Positions 20,650 to 28,804 of a stretch of DNA of 64,000 bases are shown in pieces. Every line of letters starts with the position of its first letter. Position 1 is the first letter of the stretch. The stretch comes from Verrucomicrobium sp. BvORR106. Its GTDB lineage: Bacteria; Verrucomicrobiota; Verrucomicrobiia; Verrucomicrobiales; Verrucomicrobiaceae. Both the position numbers and the translations under genes were made by a program. The DNA lies in assembly GCF_000739655.1 (NCBI RefSeq), contig NZ_BATR01000167.1:51882-115881 (forward strand). The letters are read 5' to 3'. The notes under the pieces were generated by a model. The model was not told the DNA's origin. It worked only from the letters and a program-made list of their open reading frames with translations, and searched no databases.

Positions 20650-21162
20650 TCAGTTGGTCTTGGCAATGAGAAAACTGTGCATCGAGTAACGAGCCTTGTT
20701 GTTTGGCCCGAAATCAAAGTTGGTGTTCGGCACACTCGCTACTTTCACAATGAGACGCCGCAGGAAAGGATGAGCTTTATTGTCCTTCGATCCAGGCATC
20801 GTCACGGTGGAAACAGTGCTGTCCGTTTCTCCCGGCACTTCCACACGGGCCACATAAGCAATACGAAGAGTCTCACTGCCTTCCACGGACACCCCTTGAT
20901 CATCGTAATAACGATTCGGGGTATTCCCCACAGGAAACGCTGTGGTTTGGTCCGACCAGTTGACCTGCTGGACCTCCCCTGAGATCTGCTGAACGATTCG
21001 CGTTTCTGCAGCCAAGTTCCCTGTTTTTCGGGAAAGCTCCAGCCCCTGCGGAAGCAAGCCCATGATAGCAAGCAACCCTAGAGAAGCGATAGCAACCGCC
21101 AGCGCAGTTTCTGGAAGAGAGAACCCACCTGATCCAGGATTGCGAAAATTGGGATTTTTCAT
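20650..21162 (-). CDS. Verru_Chthon cassette protein B, GspI-like minor pseudopilin
   Basis: The protein has 170 residues, the smallest of the set. The prepilin signal is NPGSGG|FSLPETALAVAIASLG with Glu at +5 and an unusual Pro at +4. After the helix come LSRKTGNLAAETRIVQQISG and EVQQVNW, the position where GspI/PilV proteins have a helix of similar length leading into a small beta domain. It lies 46 bases after the stop of gene A and 26 bases before the chosen start of C. By order and size it fits the GspI position of a pseudopilus tip. That equivalence is inferred, not shown. Confidence 0.83.
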   Translation of the reverse strand: MKNPNFRNPGSGGFSLPETALAVAIASLGLLAIMGLLPQGLELSRKTGNLAAETRIVQQISGEVQQVNWSDQTTAFPVGNTPNRYYDDQGVSVEGSETLRIAYVARVEVPGETDSTVSTVTMPGSKDNKAHPFLRRLIVKVASVPNTNFDFGPNNKARYSMHSFLIAKTN

Positions 21163-21208
21163 ACCTTAAAAGTTTGAAGTCAACTTATTGCCTGTCGTGC
21201 ACCGCCCA

Positions 21209-24200
21209 TTAAGGAGCGAAGCGCTTGTGCTCAAGAACACGGAAGCGATAGAAACTGTCCAACGGTGTTTTGGACAACGGACTAGTTCCATCGGCATAGT
21301 TGGGCAATGGATTGGCAGTATCATTCGGATCGATGTAACGCTCGATCAGAGTGGAACCACGATACTCGCTAGCGATGGAGTCTTTGTCAGCAGCGAACTC
21401 GGAGGGAGCAATTGACCGAGCCTTCTTGATCACCTGCGTCCTAAAGTGGACACGGAAGGTGTTGGAGCGAGTGGTCAACTTAGGATAGATGTTCGTGTAA
21501 GCCCGCTCCTTTGAGTTATCGCCAGTCAGCGCGTGCTCCTCCCAGAACGCTCCCATAACCGAGTCCCGATTGGCCGCATTGGTAGCAGGAATGTTGCTTC
21601 CAGTAACCGAAGTCGGGATCAAGTGAAGCTCACAAATCTGAGTAGGCGACCTCAGCAGTCCCTGACGAGTTTCAGGTTTCACATCGGGATCGAAGTTGAA
21701 CCGTTCAGTGAACTGCTTCACAGTTTCCTCAACATTCACCCGTCGATGCCAATAGGCATTCGTGGTAGCAGCCCCTTCCGTCCAGAAAGTGTAAGGGAAA
21801 GTCCCGCTCAAATAGCCCTTGTAGTGAGCCGTACCATCATGGCCTCCATCCAGTTTTCCAGCTGCAGCGGAACGATTCACAGCAGTTAACAATTCACCTT
21901 TGAGCACCGCCCACAAGCCAGTCGTGCGATTGATGTACGTGAATGGCACAATCTGTTGATTCACGTTGATCTTACCAGCTTGGGACAAAGGTTCACTGAT
22001 AGCATAGGGTTCCACCACGGGCATGTTGAACATGTCCATGATCAAGTGGTCAGGTGGATTCTGTGCACCAGGGTGATCTTTTGCCGTGGTTCCGGACTCC
22101 GCAAGATTGGGCATCGGAGCATGAGGACGGAATAACAAGGTTTGCCAAGGTCTTCCAGGACCAGTGTATCCGGTAACACCACCAGTTGGACTGTTGAACA
22201 CCGCGGTTGGCAGGGATCCAAACATGCCAGGGGACGGAATCAAACGGTTGGGGGTAAAGTATCGATCATCGCTGGTTTTATCTGGCTCCATCTCCCAGCT
22301 GTCGGTGAAATAGGCATTACGCAGCTCCTTTTCGGCACCAGGAGGATTGCGCCAGAAGTTAAGTTTACTGAAGTTGCCTTCGTCGGGCTTGTTCACGAAC
22401 GCACCATCGCGGGAACTTCCGACACCGTTGTCATAGTCCATGAAGCTGTTAAGCGCCTGAAGCGCGACAGCGGTACGTGGCATATCTGGCACCTTGCTGT
22501 TCAGGTACCGTTTCTTGAGAACTTTCACAAACTGAGTGCCGCCCGCAGACGCACCAGCAGCAGGTGTGTTGTCGTTGCCCAAGTCAACTCCAGCCTCGGC
22601 ATCTCCATTGTGGGCGGTGAAATTGTGGGCATTCGGTCGGCCAGCATCTGCCCAGTAGCGGTGGGGCTGCCAGATGCTTGCTGGCACGTCATAACGTGCG
22701 GCAATGATGCGATAGTCGCCCAATGCGGGAATCACAGTCCTCACGACGTCAGATCCGAGATTCGTGCTCAGTTCACTATAGAGAGTGGAGAAACTTTCCA
22801 CGCCTGTAAAACGCCCCAACAGACGCTCACCAAAGCCATTGGGATCTGAAGTGACACTTCCGGTTGTCGCCCCCATTTCCTTCACGTTCAGATGGAATGG
22901 ATTATAAGCGCCTTCGCGGTAGTACCGACCAAGGGCACCATCAGCGTTAAAGGCCCAGAAACGCGGTCCTTCCACAGCACGAATGATCCGTTTACGACCA
23001 CTTGGATAATCCTCTCTTTTGTTCCAAGCACGCTTAGCAAGCGTAGGCGCCGGCGTACTCATTTTGGCCGTCCCAAAGGCTTGGGCAAAATTGACAGTCA
23101 TCTTCTGAACTGGCACCTTATTCTCCCAATCGTGACTGTCATAGATTTCGATGTTCATGCCCCCAGTCGCAGGGAAAACAACTTCCATGTTTTTGGTGTT
23201 GTCGACGGTAAAGAAGCTCGAAACCAAGTCGCAGTTAACTAATTTTCCGTGCTTGGAATTGTCAGTCGTGTCATAACCCGTATCGGGTGGCATGCGATCA
23301 GCCCCCTTCAGTTTGAATCCACTATATAGTGCTCGGGGAGGCGAGACACCACCTGTGCGGTGGACGCCCGACGGGGTATACACGTTGCCAGCAGACTTGA
23401 CGATGGTGTCTTTGGCGGTGCTGAAGATGGGCTGCCCGTTCACCGTGATGGCACTGATATAGTCACCGTCCAGCTTGATGGTATACTCTGGGTGGATCAA
23501 CGTCCACCCTTCCATCGGAACAAAAAGCTCCAAATTGAGCAACGCTTGGACGCGTTTTTCAGTTGGCTTCAGCTCCGTGTCTTCAGCCAAAGTGCAGTTC
23601 CAGTTACGAGGATCGTAGCCAGGATGCTTGTTGGCATTTTTGGGATCAACTGGGGGCGCTGGATACTTGGTACCATACTTACCGGGAGTGGGGAAGGGAG
23701 GGTAGTTGGAATACCAATAGGCGTTCGCAACGCCATCAGGAAACAGATAAGCAGGATAGGCTTGGCCGTTGCCTTCATTCTTGTACTGGTTGACGAGATC
23801 TACGTTGATCCGCTCTGCGGTACCACCACCGCTAATGACTCCACCGGGGTCGTTGGCTGGAAACTTGAAGCTATTGGCGTCATTCTGACCATCAGCGGTA
23901 CAGATGAACTGCATACCCACCTCTGAGATGGTGAAGTTGCGCCCAAATCCCATGTAGGTGGAGGCCTGCGTGCCACCGCCAGGCTTCCAGTGGGATGGCG
24001 TTACCTGACCATGCCCAGGCCATCCGTTGTCCGCCACATTCCTGGCAGCTACCGTGGTACTCCCATCGGCGGTTCTGTTGCGGAGCGCCAAGGGGTTAGT
24101 ATAGGTGAAATACTGACTGGGAGACTGATTGTAAACGTCTTTGGCGGCACCAGGAGCCAGAATGGAATTATTGTTCTTTGAGAGAATGTCGTCGTAAAGA

Positions 24201-25294
24201 TTGGTGGCACGCACATAGTCAAAGATCTGCACAAGGATCTGCCGCGCGTTGTCCGCACCGTACTTGGCTTCAAATGACGCTTTAGCTGACGATCCCGCGG
24301 CTCCGGTGTTCGGCAGCTGCATTTGCATCAGCTTAAGCAAATACAGCATCAGGTTCGAATTCCTCGTGATGTTGATGTCGAAATTGGAGTCGTGGGCACG
24401 CTCCCGCTGAAAATAGTAAGGATGCGATCCGGAAGGACCCGCCCCGCCATTCAAAGTGGAGCAGAAGGCAATAAGCTGATCGTAAGGAGTCCGGTACTTG
24501 TCGTTGTTCTGCGTACTGATGGGCCACATAGAGACCCGGGGCAGCCCCATAATGTTGAATTCCGGAGCACGACTCTGTGCAGTCAGGAAGAAGCGGGAAC
24601 GTTCCAACACCGACTCATCGAAGATCACGTTGCCACTGGAATCCGTGATATTGTTTACACGACGACGGACACCGTTTCGGTCTTCAGTGAAAAGCAGTTC
24701 GTCCAGGGACGCAAACAGACGCTCCAGTGAAGAGCCGCTCAGATCGACCTTGGCGGCCTCTGTACCGGTGTAGGAGTCTTGCGCAAAGACCAGGGTTCCG
24801 CACTTCGAGCCCCCAAGATTGATCTTGGGGATCATCGTGTAGATGGCTTCCTTAATGTTGATGATCCGTTGTTGCTCTGAAGAAGTCCGCCCAAAGAGAT
24901 CAACAAGATCACGTGCAGGGATTTGTTGAGGGTTGGGATAGAGCACCGAACTCAGTGCAACAGTGGCAGGATGCCCAGGGAATCTCTGATATTCTCTGGC
25001 AGTCGATGGCTTTTCTGCCCACTCATGTTCACGCTCATGATAGAACCGTGGCACGCCCCAAAATGTCGGCTCAGAGGCGGTATTGATGTTCACTTTGCAG
25101 CTCTCGTCATCCGTCCAGAATGCGATACGACCCACAATTGGATTGTCGACAGTCGGAGCACTCGCCCCTGGAGCCGGGATGAAGATGTTGCTGGACGAAA
25201 GTGTTCCCATGGTCCCGTCCTTGAGAACGTAAATCCATTCTACGGGCATCGGCACTCGCTGCGCCTCTGGTGTCGCGGCACCACCTGGAAGCAC
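21209..25294 (-). CDS. Verru_Chthon cassette protein A, main C-terminal part (frameshifted)
   Basis: This frame of 1361 codons has no export signal of its own and starts only at an internal GTG. It continues the protein encoded at 25240-25911, from which it is separated by a one-base shift at the G8 tract 25310-25317. With one extra G the joined protein has about 1567 residues. Just downstream of the junction the sequence GRIAFWTDDESCKVNINTAS strongly resembles the D-x-x-x-K-x-N-x-N-T-A motif of GspK, and GKINVNQQIVPF recurs near the C-terminus. The rest is a very large, Pro/Asn/Tyr-rich periplasmic region without recognised domains, far bigger than GspK (about 300 residues). Confidence 0.8.
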   Translation of the reverse strand: MLPGGAATPEAQRVPMPVEWIYVLKDGTMGTLSSSNIFIPAPGASAPTVDNPIVGRIAFWTDDESCKVNINTASEPTFWGVPRFYHEREHEWAEKPSTAREYQRFPGHPATVALSSVLYPNPQQIPARDLVDLFGRTSSEQQRIINIKEAIYTMIPKINLGGSKCGTLVFAQDSYTGTEAAKVDLSGSSLERLFASLDELLFTEDRNGVRRRVNNITDSSGNVIFDESVLERSRFFLTAQSRAPEFNIMGLPRVSMWPISTQNNDKYRTPYDQLIAFCSTLNGGAGPSGSHPYYFQRERAHDSNFDINITRNSNLMLYLLKLMQMQLPNTGAAGSSAKASFEAKYGADNARQILVQIFDYVRATNLYDDILSKNNNSILAPGAAKDVYNQSPSQYFTYTNPLALRNRTADGSTTVAARNVADNGWPGHGQVTPSHWKPGGGTQASTYMGFGRNFTISEVGMQFICTADGQNDANSFKFPANDPGGVISGGGTAERINVDLVNQYKNEGNGQAYPAYLFPDGVANAYWYSNYPPFPTPGKYGTKYPAPPVDPKNANKHPGYDPRNWNCTLAEDTELKPTEKRVQALLNLELFVPMEGWTLIHPEYTIKLDGDYISAITVNGQPIFSTAKDTIVKSAGNVYTPSGVHRTGGVSPPRALYSGFKLKGADRMPPDTGYDTTDNSKHGKLVNCDLVSSFFTVDNTKNMEVVFPATGGMNIEIYDSHDWENKVPVQKMTVNFAQAFGTAKMSTPAPTLAKRAWNKREDYPSGRKRIIRAVEGPRFWAFNADGALGRYYREGAYNPFHLNVKEMGATTGSVTSDPNGFGERLLGRFTGVESFSTLYSELSTNLGSDVVRTVIPALGDYRIIAARYDVPASIWQPHRYWADAGRPNAHNFTAHNGDAEAGVDLGNDNTPAAGASAGGTQFVKVLKKRYLNSKVPDMPRTAVALQALNSFMDYDNGVGSSRDGAFVNKPDEGNFSKLNFWRNPPGAEKELRNAYFTDSWEMEPDKTSDDRYFTPNRLIPSPGMFGSLPTAVFNSPTGGVTGYTGPGRPWQTLLFRPHAPMPNLAESGTTAKDHPGAQNPPDHLIMDMFNMPVVEPYAISEPLSQAGKINVNQQIVPFTYINRTTGLWAVLKGELLTAVNRSAAAGKLDGGHDGTAHYKGYLSGTFPYTFWTEGAATTNAYWHRRVNVEETVKQFTERFNFDPDVKPETRQGLLRSPTQICELHLIPTSVTGSNIPATNAANRDSVMGAFWEEHALTGDNSKERAYTNIYPKLTTRSNTFRVHFRTQVIKKARSIAPSEFAADKDSIASEYRGSTLIERYIDPNDTANPLPNYADGTSPLSKTPLDSFYRFRVLEHKRFAP

Positions 25295-25911
25295 AACGCC
25301 GCCAATGCTCCCCCCCCGGTGCCCCCAACAGTTGGAAACTGACTGGAGTAGCTAAACCCTTCAATTGACGGGTTGGTGGTACTGGTGGTGAAACTGCGTG
25401 GATCAACCACCGGGAAAAACACATCCAGACCCGACCCATTGGCTTTAGAACGGACCACAGGATCGTTCAAATCCACAAATCGATTGGGTTGGCCATTCCA
25501 GTCAGTGGGCAGAGGCACACCATCTTTCCCCGCTACAAACCTCTTCTCCCCTGCTGCGCCCGCCTGAATCACCTCCATTTCAGCATCAGAGAACAGCTTG
25601 TATCCTGCCGCAAACTGACCATTGGCATTGTACTTTCTGGCTCCGCCAGGTTGGGTGACGTGGAACATTCTCACCGTCGGGCTTTCTTGGCGCGCAGCCT
25701 TTTGGAGCTGCCCCATGACCACATTCACCGACATATCACCGAATTGTCGCGCAGTCTGTCCTGCAGCATACCCCTGAGTCGACTTGAACTCGTTATCGGC
25801 ATTGGAGAATAGTGCCAACAAAAGGATGGTAGCCAGAGCCAGCACCGATACAACGGTAATGAGGGCCATTCCCTTGCGCCCCACGGCATGCTTGAATGTA
25901 AGTAATCTCAT
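25240..25911 (-). CDS. Verru_Chthon cassette protein A, N-terminal part (frameshifted), GspK-like
   Basis: From the ATG at 25911 the frame gives about 223 residues and then a stop caused by the shift at the G8 tract. The N-terminus AVGRKG|MALITVVSVLALATI is a prepilin-type signal with no Glu at +5, which is exactly the exception known for GspK among pseudopilins. NEFKSTQGYAAGQTARQFGD follows the helix. The last 17 or so residues (after GGTGGG) are out of frame and run to the stop. The upstream in-frame TTG at 25941 is a less likely start. As the first cassette gene, it lies about 215 bases after the second giant gene. Confidence 0.8.
   Translation of the reverse strand: MRLLTFKHAVGRKGMALITVVSVLALATILLLALFSNADNEFKSTQGYAAGQTARQFGDMSVNVVMGQLQKAARQESPTVRMFHVTQPGGARKYNANGQFAAGYKLFSDAEMEVIQAGAAGEKRFVAGKDGVPLPTDWNGQPNRFVDLNDPVVRSKANGSGLDVFFPVVDPRSFTTSTTNPSIEGFSYSSQFPTVGGTGGGALAALCFQVVPRHQRRSECRCP
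25310..25317 (-). other. G8 tract carrying the frameshift in cassette gene A
   Basis: Eight C on the plus strand, eight G in the coding strand. Upstream reading gives GGTGGG then an early stop; one more G gives GGTGGGSIGGVVLPGGA and the long frame. See the findings for the interpretation. Confidence 0.85.
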
Positions 25912-26007
25912 AGGTGGCTCTAAATAATTTTCACGATTCAATCAAATCTGGAGCGAGCAGTCAACGGAATTACTTTGTAATTACCCAGGGTGACCAACTT
26001 TTCAGAA

Positions 26008-26035
26008 TGCATAGCAATCCGCCACACAATGTCAA
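26008..26035 (-). promoter_or_regulatory. Possible promoter for the A-B-C-D cassette
   Basis: On the minus strand TTGACA (26035-26030) is followed after 16 bases by TATGCA (26013-26008). The -35 is perfect, the -10 weak (3 of 6). It lies about 100 bases before the start of gene A, after the stop of the second giant gene. Confidence 0.35.
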
Positions 26036-26125
26036 TACATCGCCATCAGGAATGCTCAATTCCAAAGCCTCTGGCAGACTAGATGACGGATGGTGGCACG
26101 TCTAGATGGGACCTGAACCAACCAG

Positions 26126-28804
26126 CTACCTCCGGCGACGGCCGAAAATAGCAAGCAGTCCAAACAACATGAGCATCATGCGCCCTGGTTCAGGCACCAC
26201 CGTGATCGTGCCGGCGGTATAGAGATTGGCCAAGCTCCAGGACAATCCAGCACTCAACTGAGGAAGATCCAACGTGGGAGTCACGGTGAAGTCCGTTCCC
26301 GTACGTGTGACGGCACCCCATTCGAACAACTTCCACGAGTCCCCTGCGACAAATGTCATCGAGTCGAGCGCAGTGTTAACCTGCAACTTGGCACCACTCT
26401 GGATATCAAGATTACCAGTAATGGCCAGTCGGTCGTTGGCCGCGAGGTTCCCCGTTTGATCACCACCTGCGGTGAACAGGTCGAAGGTGAGCACCCCAGT
26501 ATTCGCAAACTGTAGCGTGGATCCGGCGGCTGAAGTATTGATGGTCAGTTTACCAGCAACATTGCCATCTCCTGGCGCAAGAGTGCCCTGAACAAGGATG
26601 GTCTTGGCGGCAGCCGGAGTGATGAAACCTGTGCCACTCATGCGTGCGTTTTGAGCCACGGTGACCCCGCCAGTTCCCGTTCCGGAGGAGCCGATGAGAT
26701 TGTTCACCACCAATTCACCAACATTCACCAAGGTATTCCCTGTGTAGGTATTGGCCCCTGACAATGTCAGTTTACCGCTGCCGTTCTTGGCTAGCCCACC
26801 CGTGCCAGTCGAGATCACTCCCTTAATGTTCAGATTTCCCGCGCCATCCACTGTGAGATCCCGGTTGACCCCGGTGATGCTACTGGTGGCAGCGATTTCC
26901 AAACTGGATCCAGACTCCATCTGAATCTCGGAGTTGGTCTCAAGAGTGATGACACCGGTGTAGACGTTGTTACCAGCAATGTTCTGAAGTGCACCGCTGC
27001 CCAAAACGCCGTCACCATTCAGGGTGATGTTTTCATCAACAATATTGAGATTGCCGCCTGAGCCGTCGAGTTGAAGTCCGGCACCAGCATTCACCTTGGT
27101 GCCTGCGGTGGTAGCACCGAGAGCAGTGTTGCTCTTGATCCGAAGCAACCCTTGGCTCACGATGGTTTGCCCCTTGTAGGTGTTGGCTCCATTCAATGTC
27201 ACCACCCCAGTTCCAATCTTCGTCAGCGCCAAGATGTCCAAGGAATCTGACTCGGAGAAAATCCCGTTGAAGGTGACTCCGTTGCCAGTGTTGGAGCTGG
27301 ATGTCAGGAACAGTTCCTCCGTCTCCGCCGCTGCTGCCAGGCTACGCATGGTGACATTGCCGTTGAACACCGCTGTTCCCGTCATGTCCGACGCGCCGCC
27401 GATGGTTGAAGTTGCAGTGCCGTTGGCATTGATATCCACCAGGTTGTTGATGGTGACACCACTGACCGAGGCGAGAAGCGCCACATTGCTGGCGTTCGCG
27501 TCCTTCACCCATACCACAGGATCCGTATCGCCACGGTTCAAGTTGTTAACGGTCTGTGTAGCGGCAAAGTAGGTGGTGTTCGCACTGGTTCCGTTGAGCA
27601 CAAGCACAGTGGTGCCGTACTTGGTCTTCACAGAACCATCAGGATCTGCCACACGCCGAAGGTTCATGGTATTGCCCGTGACGCTCACGATCTCATAAAC
27701 ACCATTTTGCTCGGGGCTCCCCCCCTCATCCTTGACGAGGATTCTCTTTCCGACATCAGCCGCAGTATAAAGGTTGCCATCAACGGTTCGGTCAACCCCC
27801 ACAAAAGCGCCAGGTCCCGCACCATCCGGCGTGGTGGAAGCTCCATTGTGATCGGCCATGAAGACGCCACCCTTTAAAGTCATGGACGCGCCATTCGTTG
27901 CCCGATCCACGGTAGAAGCAGGGGCGACGATCGGCTTAATTGCATCCCCCAACTCAACCACGCTGCTTCCAAGTCCATTGCTATGCCCCACACGAACGGT
28001 ACCAGATCGAATGATCGTTCCGCCATTGATGGCATCCGCCGAGACAGTTCCCATCCCAGTTCCGTAGGTGTTGGCCTGGGTTAACTCTACAGTCCCACCG
28101 CCAATCACGGTCATACCACCTGCGCCGCTCACCACACCATTAAATGTGTTTTTCCCACCCACACTGGAGGAGATGTAGGTCCTACGGCCCAATGAAGTGG
28201 TTCCGTTGAAATTGACGTTGCCCGTACCGCTCAACAAGGAGACGCCAGTACTGTTCCTCGTGCCAACAACAATGTTGTTGGACAAAGTTCCTGCACCGAG
28301 ATCAAGGTGAATGAAATCGTCAATCGTCGAGTCACTGGTATCACCCATCCGGATATTGCCAGTACCGAAAGCCGTAGCGGGATTGTTCGCGAGGAGCCGC
28401 CCGTTTCCAAGTATCGTTCCCCCTCTGTAGGTATTGGTTCCCGTCAGACTCAAAGTTCCCAGGCCAGTTTTGATAAATGCCCCCGTATCAGCACCTGTGA
28501 GATTTCCACTCAAGATGGCGTCCACATCGGCAGAGCTGTTGTCAGCACGCACCACCCGATCCGAAGACCCTAAATTAATCGGGTTCTGGAAATCGATCGT
28601 GAATCCGGAGTCCGGAGCACCAAGAATCAAGGTGCCCCCAGCAGGAACGAAGTAATTCTTGTCCCAAGTCATCACCGCACTTGCGCCCCCGATGTTCACC
28701 GAGCGATTCGCGCCATAAGCAGCGAATCCACCGCTACCCGTGAATTGAAACTGATGATCCCCAAGCCCAAGCCCACGAGTGAAGTTGTTGAAGCCAAGGC
28801 CCAA
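26126..28804 (-). CDS. Giant repeat protein 2, C-terminal part with PEP-CTERM tail
   Basis: This 892-codon frame starts only at an internal TTG, without a signal peptide, and continues the frame ending at 28696 after a shift at 28835. It contains several autotransporter-associated beta-strand repeats, for example GLGTLSLTGTNTYRGGTIL, GTGVVTLNGANTYKGQTIV and GSGKLTLSGANTYTGNTLV. The C-terminus is a PEP-CTERM sorting signal: VPEP, a hydrophobic stretch of about 14 residues, then RRRR. No outer-membrane beta-barrel is present, so it is not a classical autotransporter. Export would be by Sec with exosortase-dependent sorting; the exosortase is not in the window. Confidence 0.82.
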   Translation of the reverse strand: MGLGFNNFTRGLGLGDHQFQFTGSGGFAAYGANRSVNIGGASAVMTWDKNYFVPAGGTLILGAPDSGFTIDFQNPINLGSSDRVVRADNSSADVDAILSGNLTGADTGAFIKTGLGTLSLTGTNTYRGGTILGNGRLLANNPATAFGTGNIRMGDTSDSTIDDFIHLDLGAGTLSNNIVVGTRNSTGVSLLSGTGNVNFNGTTSLGRRTYISSSVGGKNTFNGVVSGAGGMTVIGGGTVELTQANTYGTGMGTVSADAINGGTIIRSGTVRVGHSNGLGSSVVELGDAIKPIVAPASTVDRATNGASMTLKGGVFMADHNGASTTPDGAGPGAFVGVDRTVDGNLYTAADVGKRILVKDEGGSPEQNGVYEIVSVTGNTMNLRRVADPDGSVKTKYGTTVLVLNGTSANTTYFAATQTVNNLNRGDTDPVVWVKDANASNVALLASVSGVTINNLVDINANGTATSTIGGASDMTGTAVFNGNVTMRSLAAAAETEELFLTSSSNTGNGVTFNGIFSESDSLDILALTKIGTGVVTLNGANTYKGQTIVSQGLLRIKSNTALGATTAGTKVNAGAGLQLDGSGGNLNIVDENITLNGDGVLGSGALQNIAGNNVYTGVITLETNSEIQMESGSSLEIAATSSITGVNRDLTVDGAGNLNIKGVISTGTGGLAKNGSGKLTLSGANTYTGNTLVNVGELVVNNLIGSSGTGTGGVTVAQNARMSGTGFITPAAAKTILVQGTLAPGDGNVAGKLTINTSAAGSTLQFANTGVLTFDLFTAGGDQTGNLAANDRLAITGNLDIQSGAKLQVNTALDSMTFVAGDSWKLFEWGAVTRTGTDFTVTPTLDLPQLSAGLSWSLANLYTAGTITVVPEPGRMMLMLFGLLAIFGRRRR

